From positions 62,001 to 126,000 of the forward strand of contig JAIBBK010000002.1 in NCBI GenBank assembly GCA_019694675.1: 64,000 nucleotides of DNA. Direction: 5' to 3'. A program made the translations under genes and the position numbers. This document shows, piece after piece, positions 16,938-25,294 of the stretch; the stretch's first letter is position 1; every line of letters starts with the position of its first letter. The notes below the pieces were generated by a model. The model saw only the letters and a program-made list of their open reading frames with translations, made no database searches and had not been told where the DNA came from. The DNA comes from Ignavibacteria bacterium (GTDB lineage: Bacteria; Bacteroidota; Ignavibacteria; Tepidaquicellales; Tepidaquicellaceae).

Positions 16938-18722
16938 TCAGGGCCTTATCCTTCCCACAAAATTGAATGCGTTGTTATCAGCAAATGAAGCATCAGAAGC
17001 GTCAACCGTATTGTCGCCGCTGAGGTCGCTCCCCACATAACCGGACACAAAATTGAAAGCATCATTGTCAATTATTGCAAGGTCCGCGGCATCAACTGTT
17101 GCATCCTGATTTACATCTCCGCTGTAAATTGCATATCGTGCCGGAGAATTATCCACACTGACAAGATTGCTTCCGTAAGACTGAGATGCAGATGATGTCA
17201 TGTTGAAACCGGTAGTTGAGCCGATCGTCATTGTTACCGCAGAAGGGCTCCAGGTTTCGACGCTGTTCCTGTGCCTGACCGCAAAGTAATAGTTTCCGGT
17301 CGAAGCTTTGCCGAAACTGAACAATCCGGAAAGGGTACTTCTGTTCAGAACAGCCTTTGCCGAATCAACTATTGCATACGGCGATGATGAATTCCTCAGG
17401 AAGACGGTCAGCGTATCGCTCATCCGCATATTATTTGCTCCGGCATCATAGAAGCCTTCAATGACCGCAGTGAGATTCAGCTTTGAGACGAGCGCCGAGA
17501 GACCGGGGTAATCGTATCCGTATCTCAGAACGCGAACCACTTCGCCGCCGGGATTGTAGTTCCATACAACCGTTCCTGCGGAATTCACTTCCCAAAGTTT
17601 TCCGTCTGTTGATTCTGCAAGCATAGTGTTTCCGTTCGGTAATCGCTGACAACCTCCGAGGTGCATGGAATAGAATCCACTTGCCGCATAGGTCCATATT
17701 GGTGAGGCAGGTCCGTATGCGGTACCGGGAGTTAATGAATAGAATCCTGCGCTGTCTTCCGGCGGTACTATCTCAACAACATGGGACGCGTTTGTGCCTT
17801 CCCTGTTGTTGAATGCCATTATGTGGCCGCCTCCCGGAACACTGTCGGGAACCCAAACACTGCTGTGAACTACATTAAACACCTGTGAGCCGGAAGCCCT
17901 GTAGTTTGAAGGTCTTCCCCATCTGTAGAGAATATCACCTCCTTTGCCGTATCTTCCTCCCGTATGCCCTGCTGCCTGTGCAGTTGTTGTGCTGTGGTCA
18001 ATCACATACACCTCATCAAGCTCATGCGATGATATGACTATCTGATCAAGTCTGGCATTGTAGCTAATACCGTTAATATGCGTCCAGTCCCCGGAGCCGG
18101 AACTCCCGACATTTATGTCAAGCAATTCCGGATGATTACCAACCACACCGTAGTTTGCCTTCGTTGCATCATAGTCCTGAATGAGATGGTCCCAGAAATG
18201 CCATTGCCACACTATCGTTCCGCCGTTACTGCCTGACGGCTGAATCTCCACAATATGGTCGGGCCATATTACGGCGCTGTGATTAAGTCCTGCGGCGACT
18301 GCCTGTGCGGCTGTCTTGACTTCCCACGCAATAAGAAGAACATTGCCGTTGGGCATTGGACAAATATCGTGATGCGACCGGATCGAATTGCTGCTGTATG
18401 TATACTCCCAAAGCAAAGTTCCGCTCCACGAATACTTCTGAACAATTCCAGCCGCTCCGCCTCCGTTCAGCGTGGAGTTGGTTGACAAGGCCGGCCTCAT
18501 GAGGTCGCCGCCTGGCAGGAGATAGACCGAGTAACCTCCGCTTCTGGTATGATTCCAGAACTTCACTACATTGTTGCTGAGATCAATTAGGTTTGTTCTG
18601 GTGGGCGATGACGTGTACAGTGTGTAACCAGGATAGGGCTGTGACTGACAGGCGTTCTGCACAATTAACAGAACAAACAGAACAGCAAAGAATAACGCAG
18701 TATTGTATCGCGTCATTTTCAT
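16938..18722 (-). CDS. Secreted arylsulfotransferase-like paralog with HRNSVETW/calcium-loop tail
   Basis: A 594-residue exported protein. Its first ~410 residues match the neighbour at 15337-16884 nearly residue for residue (arylsulfotransferase-like propeller with IRSHHDICPMPNGNVLLIAW and GGCQRLPNGNTMLAEST). In place of a T9SS domain it carries a ~180-residue tail (nucleotides 16938 to about 17480). The tail has a beta-rich part beginning LTAVIEGFYDAG and including VRHRNSVETWSPS, then SSASQSYGSNLVSVD, then two calcium-loop repeats of dockerin/EF type (SGDVNQDATVDAADL and SDLSGDNTVDASD). It starts 1 nt into the stop of the CotH-like gene upstream (TAATG). The pair shows exchange of C-terminal modules. 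Confidence 0.82.
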   Translation of the reverse strand: MKMTRYNTALFFAVLFVLLIVQNACQSQPYPGYTLYTSSPTRTNLIDLSNNVVKFWNHTRSGGYSVYLLPGGDLMRPALSTNSTLNGGGAAGIVQKYSWSGTLLWEYTYSSNSIRSHHDICPMPNGNVLLIAWEVKTAAQAVAAGLNHSAVIWPDHIVEIQPSGSNGGTIVWQWHFWDHLIQDYDATKANYGVVGNHPELLDINVGSSGSGDWTHINGISYNARLDQIVISSHELDEVYVIDHSTTTAQAAGHTGGRYGKGGDILYRWGRPSNYRASGSQVFNVVHSSVWVPDSVPGGGHIMAFNNREGTNASHVVEIVPPEDSAGFYSLTPGTAYGPASPIWTYAASGFYSMHLGGCQRLPNGNTMLAESTDGKLWEVNSAGTVVWNYNPGGEVVRVLRYGYDYPGLSALVSKLNLTAVIEGFYDAGANNMRMSDTLTVFLRNSSSPYAIVDSAKAVLNRSTLSGLFSFGKASTGNYYFAVRHRNSVETWSPSAVTMTIGSTTGFNMTSSASQSYGSNLVSVDNSPARYAIYSGDVNQDATVDAADLAIIDNDAFNFVSGYVGSDLSGDNTVDASDASFADNNAFNFVGRIRP

Positions 18723-20338
18723 TATTTTAAAAGGAGCATTTTTTTGGTGACCACACTTTCATTGTTTCCTGTTCCTCCCGATAACTTGATGAAATACAGG
18801 CCTGCGGGCACTTCCTTATCAGTATCGTCAAGACCGTTCCATTTGAGCATGTAGTCTCCGGCGTTTTGAGTCTCTCCGTTTACAAGCACAGCCACCTGCC
18901 TGCCGAGTGCGTCATATATCGCAAGAGTTACAGCTGCTTGCTTCCGCAGTGAATATTCAATACTTGTTGACGGGTTGAAAGGATTGGGGTAATTCTGCCT
19001 GAGCGTAAAGTCTTCCGCAATCTGTGTCTGCACGGGTTCTATTCCGACGCTGCAATCTATTCCAAGTGCATTAAGCTGTGACTGGATACTTGAGCGTCTC
19101 AGGGTTATGAATGACTTGATGCCCGGAATTCTCCTTCCGGAAACCGTTATATCGCTGATGACATTTGTTTCGAACTGCTGATTTGTGAACATCTTGCGCT
19201 GATCTTCATAAACATAAGGCCTTATCATGCTTACAAGGCTGTCAATCTTCGGATAAAGCGCCGATGTAGTGAAGTTGGTATTGTAAACTCTGCACAGCGC
19301 CAGGAGATATTCATTCTTCAGCGTTTGATCATTCACTACTCTTGCAAAAAGCGGACGCGCGGTATCACTGCTTACATATGTTACCGGCAGCTGTTCAATG
19401 TTCGAAGGTCCTCCCGGCAGTCCTCCATAGCTCAGGCCCGCATCCCACACTATCCAGTCGATCTTATTCGAAGGAGGATTGAAATAGATGTAAAAGTTGC
19501 GGCTTGTATAAATATATGCGTCAAGATTTCCAAGTACGATGTCTGTGGCCATTGCCTTGTAGTAATTCTCCGTGTTAAGCTGAAACTTCAGAGAATTCGA
19601 TATATCAGCAGAGTGATTCAGAGTGTCAATGAATGTTACAAGCTTTTTCCACGGGCTGTTTGTCAGATTTGATTTCAGCTCATAGTGATTGAGATAAAGT
19701 GAAGTGTCAGCTCCCAGCCATTTGAAATCCGAATAGTAATCGCTTGTAGTACCGATTGCATCTACAGCTTTGAAGTAATCTCCGGAACTGCTGCCGAAAC
19801 GTGAAGTGAGGAAGTCCTTGTTTATGTGCTCAACCAGAGAGTAGAAAGCAAAGACAGTGTCGTTAATTGAAAGCCTTGCATAATTGCCTCTTGGTGCGGC
19901 AATATTGTTGGTTCTGCAGAAATCCAGATGAAGTTTCTCCCTAAGAAAGCTCGGGTCATTCCAGAAATTATTAAGGTGAACTCCCTTGAGACCATTCCAT
20001 TTTTGTCCGCTGACAAATTCGTCAAAACCTATCCGGAATGCCTTCTTATTGTTTGGGTGAGAGAAAGAAGAATTTCCCTTAAGTCTTACTCCCACATTGT
20101 TGAACACGGTTCCGTTTACAATAACTGTGGCCGACATGAAATGCTCCAGGCCCTGATTGTAGTAGAATATCAGTGAATCCCAGTAGTTGGGCTGAGAGAA
20201 TCTTATGTTTATGTCGTGGACCTTATATGCTGCAAAAATGCTGTCTCCATCCGCGGAAAAACTCCGGCTTACAGATAAGAAGGTCAAAGCAAAGACAATG
20301 ATGGCCTTCATGGGAAGAAATTTTCCAATGGTAATCAT
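18722..20338 (-). CDS. Secreted CotH-like protein with T9SS sorting domain
   Basis: A 538-residue exported protein. The start is at the ATG at 20338 or the ATG at 20311, which gives a shorter signal peptide (MKAIIVFALTFLSVSRSFSA). The body (~35-430) matches the CotH kinase-like family: VGVRLKGNSSFSHPNNKKAF, KGVHLNNFWNDPSFLREKL, YSLVEHINKDFL, NLDAYIYTSRNFYIY and WDAGLSYGGLPG. Some CotH proteins are atypical protein kinases; whether this one is active cannot be told. The C-terminal ~85 residues are a T9SS type A domain (RQNYPNPFNPSTSIEYSL ... KKMLLLK). It is probably co-transcribed with the arylsulfotransferase-like genes downstream. Confidence 0.87.
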   Translation of the reverse strand: MITIGKFLPMKAIIVFALTFLSVSRSFSADGDSIFAAYKVHDINIRFSQPNYWDSLIFYYNQGLEHFMSATVIVNGTVFNNVGVRLKGNSSFSHPNNKKAFRIGFDEFVSGQKWNGLKGVHLNNFWNDPSFLREKLHLDFCRTNNIAAPRGNYARLSINDTVFAFYSLVEHINKDFLTSRFGSSSGDYFKAVDAIGTTSDYYSDFKWLGADTSLYLNHYELKSNLTNSPWKKLVTFIDTLNHSADISNSLKFQLNTENYYKAMATDIVLGNLDAYIYTSRNFYIYFNPPSNKIDWIVWDAGLSYGGLPGGPSNIEQLPVTYVSSDTARPLFARVVNDQTLKNEYLLALCRVYNTNFTTSALYPKIDSLVSMIRPYVYEDQRKMFTNQQFETNVISDITVSGRRIPGIKSFITLRRSSIQSQLNALGIDCSVGIEPVQTQIAEDFTLRQNYPNPFNPSTSIEYSLRKQAAVTLAIYDALGRQVAVLVNGETQNAGDYMLKWNGLDDTDKEVPAGLYFIKLSGGTGNNESVVTKKMLLLK

Positions 20339-20590
20339 ATGTGTGTGTAAAATTTATGTAAAGTTAGTTTTTTGACTTGAAATATGAAGTATCGGAATGG
20401 TTACAGTTCATTTGACACGAAATACCGGCACAGGTTTAATCAGATTATTAGTTTTTTGCGGGAACCGGGCTAACCTGTAGCAATTACATGCCGGACTTCC
20501 GAAGTTAAGAATGCACATGCCGCAAGTCCTGAATATGCCGGAACCGCGGCATCAGCTTAAGGACAGGCCATCAGCGTCCCCGGTTATTCT

Positions 20591-22039
20591 TTACGGTGCG
20601 ATCCTGCCTACAAAATTGAATGCATTGTTGTCTGCAAGCGAGTAATCCGAAGCATCTGCAAAACCGTCGCCGTTAAGATCACTCGGAATGTACCCTGAGG
20701 CGAAAGTGAACGCGTCATTGTCTATCACTCCCAGATCGGATGCATCAACTGTGCCGTCCTGATTCACATCACCGCTGTAAACTGCAAACTCGACCGGTGA
20801 AACATCCACCTGCACCATGTTGCTTCCGTATGCCTGTGAAGCGGAAGATGTGAAGTCATAATTCGCAGTACCCGCCGTGAACAGAACTCCTGCCGAACTC
20901 CATGTTTCCACACTGTTTCTGTGCTTCAGCACAACATAGTAAGATGTACCGTTGACCGCATTGCAGAGATAGAACCGGCCTGTACCTGAACTGCCTAATC
21001 CCGAAGCGTTGTAATCCATTATGCCGAAAGGCGATGTGCTTTGGTGAAGTTCGACCGTTACTGCATCAGGAACCAATGTATTGGAAGAAGCGCTGTAGAA
21101 GCCTTCTATCAGCGCAGTCAGGTCAAGCCGGAACAATTGAGCAAAGTCTATCACCCCTACATCCCTTCTCAGCAGTGCTGAAGTGTTTGTTCCGTTCTGC
21201 CATGTTCCGTCATAATCCATGAGCACCTGTGCAACCGAATTATCGGAATTCCGGATTTCAATTTTTCGGAGTCCGTTGGGATTGTTTGCCCCGATCGGAA
21301 ACACACAGGCAAAATCGCCGACACTGCTTGTGCCGCCCTGAATAAGTATGTCGTTCACGGAAACCGGGAGTTCACTCTGGCTGGTGTTAGTAGCCGTTGC
21401 TGTCCTTATCTGGTAAGAAGAAAGCGGTAATGCTGATGAGGAAGTGTCGTTGAACAGCAGAACGAACTTACCGCTGTAGGAAGAAAAGTTCTTGCCGGTT
21501 ATGAACGCACCGTCGTCCGTTGTTTCCGTCGTTCTCGGTGTAATCGGAATGTCAAGCGCTGTCATTACCTTAGTTCCGACAAAAGCCGGATCTGATGAGA
21601 ACGAACCTCCGGAAAGTGTGTAGCCGACTCTTAAGTTGTGAAGTTGTCCGGCATTGAACCGTGATCCGTTTCCAGTCGGCTGAATGTACGACCAGAACGG
21701 GCCGCTGTTCCCGTTGGCATCTGTTGTAAAGGCAGCTGTGTCTCTTTGGCCTGTAAAAGCGTTCCTGTTCCTGTTCCATATATTGCCCGCACCGTAAACC
21801 GTTGCGGCATCAGTGGTAAGCCCGACCCCTATCTGAACATCATATGTAGTATTGGGTGAGAGTCCCTGAATTTCAAGGCAGACTGAAAACGGAGTCCGTG
21901 AGTTATTTGCAGAAGCTCCGGATTTGCTTCCGAAGAACTGAGGAACAACATGTTCGATCATCACCGGAACTGCTGAATAACAAAGCTCTGCAAGAACAAA
22001 TGACAGTGAGATCAGAAGAGCTGTAATTTTGATTTTCAT
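20591..22039 (-). CDS. Secreted protein of unknown domain with HRNSVETW/calcium-loop tail
   Basis: About 482 residues from the ATG at 22039, which begins a good signal peptide (MKIKITALLISLSFVLAELCYS); the longer open frame adds no plausible export signal. Residues ~20-310 share strand patterns with the protein at 14054-15250 (VVPQFFGSKS, GLSPNTTYDVQIGV, LLFNDTSSSALPLS). The last ~178 residues are the composite tail: LTALIEGFYSASSN, LKHRNSVETWSSAG, SSASQAYGSNMVQVD, SGDVNQDGTVDASDLGVID and SDLNGDGFADASDYSLAD. The tail resembles a type I dockerin plus an accessory domain, though no cohesin was seen in this window. The 250-bp gap to the CotH-like gene downstream probably holds that gene's promoter. 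Confidence 0.75.
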   Translation of the reverse strand: MKIKITALLISLSFVLAELCYSAVPVMIEHVVPQFFGSKSGASANNSRTPFSVCLEIQGLSPNTTYDVQIGVGLTTDAATVYGAGNIWNRNRNAFTGQRDTAAFTTDANGNSGPFWSYIQPTGNGSRFNAGQLHNLRVGYTLSGGSFSSDPAFVGTKVMTALDIPITPRTTETTDDGAFITGKNFSSYSGKFVLLFNDTSSSALPLSSYQIRTATATNTSQSELPVSVNDILIQGGTSSVGDFACVFPIGANNPNGLRKIEIRNSDNSVAQVLMDYDGTWQNGTNTSALLRRDVGVIDFAQLFRLDLTALIEGFYSASSNTLVPDAVTVELHQSTSPFGIMDYNASGLGSSGTGRFYLCNAVNGTSYYVVLKHRNSVETWSSAGVLFTAGTANYDFTSSASQAYGSNMVQVDVSPVEFAVYSGDVNQDGTVDASDLGVIDNDAFTFASGYIPSDLNGDGFADASDYSLADNNAFNFVGRIAP

Positions 22040-22230
22040 GCTTTGTTGTTTGAGGGTTTTTGAAAAATTGAGATGCGCTGATAGGATCACAATTCAATAC
22101 TTTTTATGTTAGACAATCCGGAGTTATGGAATGTTTAATGATCCAAAATCAATCAAGGCCCGGGGTCATTGCGCATTCCGATTTCCTGCAGTTCCGAGAG
22201 TGAAACAATGCCCTGATAAGCAGGAGGATG

Positions 22231-22923
22231 TTATTCTCCGAAGAACTCCATAAGTTCGGACTTTAGCCTGCTCAGGCGGACTTTTTCTATCGGGTGGTGA
22301 GTGTCCGGCATAACAAGGAGTCTGCCATGCCTTAGTTTTCTGAAAGCCGACTCTGACTCCGTGATCGAAACCATGTTGTCTCTGTCGCCCACACCTACAG
22401 TGACTTCATTCTCAATGGCTGAAAGATCATCCGGAGTAAGTTCCGGCGAATTTCCAAGAGAAAGCATCATCTCAGAAGTCCTGCGGAGAACATCCTTCCA
22501 GTCATTCGGATAGTGCCTCTCTTCAAGAGTCTTGGCGAATGAAGGAACTTTGCTGATGATCCTCGCGGGGTCAAGCATTGCTGTTTCGCGGGCGGAAGAT
22601 TCAATGTTCCAGTCAAACTTCGTTCCAAGCGTGAAGATCTTTCCGGCCACTCCGGGGAAATGCCGGGCCGCATAGAGCGCGGCATATCCTCCCATGCTGT
22701 AACCGAAGATCCTGCAAGGCCCTGTGCGGCTCTTTTCTATTAACTCTCTTATTTCCTCCGCGAATGTCTTAATGCTGAAAGATGTCTCCGGGAAAGGTTT
22801 ATCCCCGTGGCCTGAAAAATTGAAAAGCACAACATTGAACTCACTGCTCATCAGTTCTGCAAGAGGTTCAAGCTGTACGGATGAACCGAGTGCGCCGTGA
22901 AGCATCAGAAGTGTGCTTCCCAT
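22231..22923 (-). CDS. Alpha/beta hydrolase
   Basis: A 230-residue cytoplasmic hydrolase. The oxyanion-hole region is LLMLHGALGSSVQL, the nucleophile elbow is GYSMGG, the acid is likely Asp in GVGDRDNMV, and the catalytic His is in MPDTHHPIE. The order Ser-Asp-His and the length are typical. The substrate cannot be inferred. It is the last gene of a four-gene minus-strand operon (methyltransferase, nitrilase, SDR, hydrolase), starting 25 nt after the SDR stop. Confidence 0.88.
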   Translation of the reverse strand: MGSTLLMLHGALGSSVQLEPLAELMSSEFNVVLFNFSGHGDKPFPETSFSIKTFAEEIRELIEKSRTGPCRIFGYSMGGYAALYAARHFPGVAGKIFTLGTKFDWNIESSARETAMLDPARIISKVPSFAKTLEERHYPNDWKDVLRRTSEMMLSLGNSPELTPDDLSAIENEVTVGVGDRDNMVSITESESAFRKLRHGRLLVMPDTHHPIEKVRLSRLKSELMEFFGE

Positions 22924-22948
22924 TGTACTTAAACGGAGATCACAGTTA

Positions 22949-23608
22949 TCATTCTATCACAATCTCCCTCTGGAATTCATCCTGCTTCTGAATGTGCAGG
23001 TTCCAGAATGCGTCGGCAACGACATCGGGGGCGAACTTAGTGTCGGGCTTTACAAATCCGCAGATCGTCACAGTGGCAACGTGAATGTTCTTTGGCTCAA
23101 GTTCTTCAAACAGGCTGAAGCACAGATTTCTCAATGCTGCCTTGCCCAGGGCAAGTGAAGAAAATCTGGGAATTGGTTCAAATGCCATTCCACCACCGGT
23201 AAAGAGTATTGTACCCTGTCCCTGTTCCAGCATGCCCGGAAGCACACGCTGTGCCGAAACAAGCGCGCCGCCAACATTTGATCGGAAATCCTCAATCATG
23301 CCCTGATACTTCAGAGCAGAGGGCTGACAATCCCTGTAAGTGAACACGTTATAGAGGAGTACATTAGTCGGCCCGGCATTCTCCGAGATCCTGTCAAATG
23401 CAACTGTGAGCGAATTCTCGTTCCCTGCATCACCTTCAACCGAGAATGAATCAATACCTTCATCCGCAAGAAGCTTCTTGTATGTTTCATGCCTTGCAGT
23501 GTTCCTGCCTATCATGGCTATTCTGTAGCCTTCTTTGCCGAACCTTCTGGCAGTGGCATGGCTGTTGCCGGGTCCCATTCCGACTATTGTCAGGAGTTTT
23601 GAGCTCAT
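22949..23608 (-). CDS. Short-chain dehydrogenase/reductase-like protein lacking the catalytic Tyr
   Basis: About 219 residues from the ATG at 23608; the open frame extends 42 codons upstream into the nitrilase gene and is not the likely start. A Rossmann fold is seen: LLTIVGMGPGNSHATARRF (glycine motif), GRNTARHE, then NVLLYNVFTY in place of the usual NNAG. The catalytic Y-x-x-x-K is replaced by LALGK in SSLALGKAALRNLCFSLFEEL, so the Lys is kept and the Tyr is missing. It may bind NAD(P) without classical oxidoreductase activity. It begins 7 nt after the nitrilase stop. Confidence 0.85.
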   Translation of the reverse strand: MSSKLLTIVGMGPGNSHATARRFGKEGYRIAMIGRNTARHETYKKLLADEGIDSFSVEGDAGNENSLTVAFDRISENAGPTNVLLYNVFTYRDCQPSALKYQGMIEDFRSNVGGALVSAQRVLPGMLEQGQGTILFTGGGMAFEPIPRFSSLALGKAALRNLCFSLFEELEPKNIHVATVTICGFVKPDTKFAPDVVADAFWNLHIQKQDEFQREIVIE

Positions 23609-23615
23609 TATCTGA

Positions 23616-24416
23616 TTATAGTTTGTAAAGTTCACTTCTTCTGTCTTTGAAAAGGTTGTTGCCTGCCGTAACATTCTTGTCGAGCGCTGTTTGCGGATCG
23701 ATCTCAACCAGAGCGGAACCTTCATCGAACTCATTCATGCTTATGAGATATTCACCTTTCGGTGACACCATAACGCTTTGCCCCGTGAAAGTAAGCGAGT
23801 TATCTCCGCAAAGCTCCGTGCCGGTCCTGTTTGCTGTTACGGTAAAAACTCTATTCTCAACTGCTCTTGCATACATTGCCTTTTGGCAATAGCTAAGCAC
23901 TAGATTCGACGGATGACAGATTATCTGTGCACCCTGCAGGGCAAGAGTCCTGGCAGTTTCGGGAAAGAACCAGTCAAAACATATCATCATGCCAATAAGG
24001 ACATTTCCAAAACTGCCCTTAACTTCAAACACACCCGGAGGCTTATCACCGGGGGTGAACCATTTCTTCTCGGTATCAAACAGATGAATCTTTCTGTAAA
24101 CATCCATTCTTCCGTTCGGGTGAATAAGCACGGAAGTATTGTAAAATCTGCCGCCTGATCTTTCGCAGACACCCGACACAATGTAAGACCCTTTTCTTTG
24201 TGCGATCTCCCGCAGTGAATTTACAAACATTCCGCCGCCGATGTCTTCAGCCGACCTATCCAGTTCCTCAGCGCTTCGGAAGAAATAGCCGGAGTTGGAA
24301 AGTTCCGGCAGGACAATGAGGTCAAAATCAAGAGGTGCAAGAAGTTCACCGACTCTCTCAATGTTCTGTTCCGGCTCTGCAAGCACGGGCCTGAATTGCA
24401 GCAGTCCTGTTTTCAA
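23616..24416 (-). CDS. Carbon-nitrogen hydrolase (nitrilase superfamily)
   Basis: A 266-residue enzyme with the complete Glu-Lys-Cys triad of the superfamily: Glu in VLPELSNSGY (~38), Lys in YRKIHLFDTEK (~109) and Cys in MMICFDWFFPE (~145). Further support is ENRVFTVTANRTG and the final strand region. Most close relatives hydrolyse amides such as N-carbamoyl compounds or omega-amides; the exact substrate is unknown. It starts with TTG, overlapping the methyltransferase stop (TTGA), which implies translational coupling. Position in an operon with an SDR and an alpha/beta hydrolase suggests a small-molecule pathway. Confidence 0.93.
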   Translation of the reverse strand: MKTGLLQFRPVLAEPEQNIERVGELLAPLDFDLIVLPELSNSGYFFRSAEELDRSAEDIGGGMFVNSLREIAQRKGSYIVSGVCERSGGRFYNTSVLIHPNGRMDVYRKIHLFDTEKKWFTPGDKPPGVFEVKGSFGNVLIGMMICFDWFFPETARTLALQGAQIICHPSNLVLSYCQKAMYARAVENRVFTVTANRTGTELCGDNSLTFTGQSVMVSPKGEYLISMNEFDEGSALVEIDPQTALDKNVTAGNNLFKDRRSELYKL

Positions 24417-25201
24417 TTTTTCCTCACAGCTTTAAAGCAAATGAACCATGGCCTTGTGGAAAGCGTGGAGTATGTATCGGGAAATTTCGTTCTGCACTCC
24501 TCAAGCGGCAGAGGTTCAAGCAGTTCTTCAAATCCGAATTCTGTTTCGCTGAGGATCTTGAACACATCCGAGAGGGGCCTTCTGTAAAACTTCATCCTGA
24601 TTCCGTAAGCCGGCCAATCATCCTCGATCAGTTCTGTTTCGTAATAATTTCCCTCACGGTGAAACTGATAATCCATGAACGGATGATGCAGTGAGAACAC
24701 AAGTTCTCCGTTCTTTCTGATAATGCGGCTGAACTCATTGAAGACGACTCTCCAGTCGCTGAGATAGTGAAGTGTCATTGAACTCACTATTGTGTCAAAC
24801 TCCTCATCTTTAAAGAAATCCAGCGTGTTGTTCAGATTTGCTCTGATTACCCTTGCCTTGTTCCCGACTTTCATCTTAACGCGGGACAGCATTTCCTCGC
24901 TGTAATCCAGAGAGGTGACCATAGCCCCGTTTTCAAGCAGCCATTCCGTATAAGCGCCCGGCCCGCAACCTGCATCAAGCACATTCTTCCCCTTTACATT
25001 TGACAGGAGGGAAAGAGTGGCAGGCCTTTCGTAGAGTGAATTGTGGGCATTATATTCAATCTTTTCAGCATAGCTTCTTACAAATTCCGGATCACTGTAA
25101 ACCTCTAACGATAGATTTTTGATATCTGAATTTTTGATAAGCTTGTTCTCCTTATTACTTAATTTTGAACACAAATTACCATACAGAGATTGTAGTTTCA
25201 A
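24413..25201 (-). CDS. Class I SAM-dependent methyltransferase
   Basis: About 250-262 residues. Motif I is NVLDAGCGPGAYTEWLL (~75), followed by the acidic loop SLDYSEEML, motif IV SSMTLHYLSDWRVVF and a late strand ELVFSLHHPFMDY. The layout matches small cytoplasmic methyltransferases acting on metabolites. The start is uncertain: TTG at 25201 or TTG at 25174, with an AAGGAG inside the frame that has no start codon at the right distance. It is the first gene of the four-gene operon that ends at 22231. Confidence 0.9.
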   Translation of the reverse strand: MKLQSLYGNLCSKLSNKENKLIKNSDIKNLSLEVYSDPEFVRSYAEKIEYNAHNSLYERPATLSLLSNVKGKNVLDAGCGPGAYTEWLLENGAMVTSLDYSEEMLSRVKMKVGNKARVIRANLNNTLDFFKDEEFDTIVSSMTLHYLSDWRVVFNEFSRIIRKNGELVFSLHHPFMDYQFHREGNYYETELIEDDWPAYGIRMKFYRRPLSDVFKILSETEFGFEELLEPLPLEECRTKFPDTYSTLSTRPWFICFKAVRKN

Positions 25202-25294
25202 CTAAACAATTTAACGGACAGAAAGTCATTGGTTCTGTATTTTTCCGGTATACTGAGACCTGTAAACACACAGCAGTGACTCACCGGATGCAGG

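Noticed and set aside
20339..20590. Possible promoter (TAACTTTA) and a long-range inverted repeat (ACAGGTT ... AACCTGT) before the CotH-like gene
   Set aside because: The box lacks the final G and the repeat has a 35-nt loop; both are within what chance would give.
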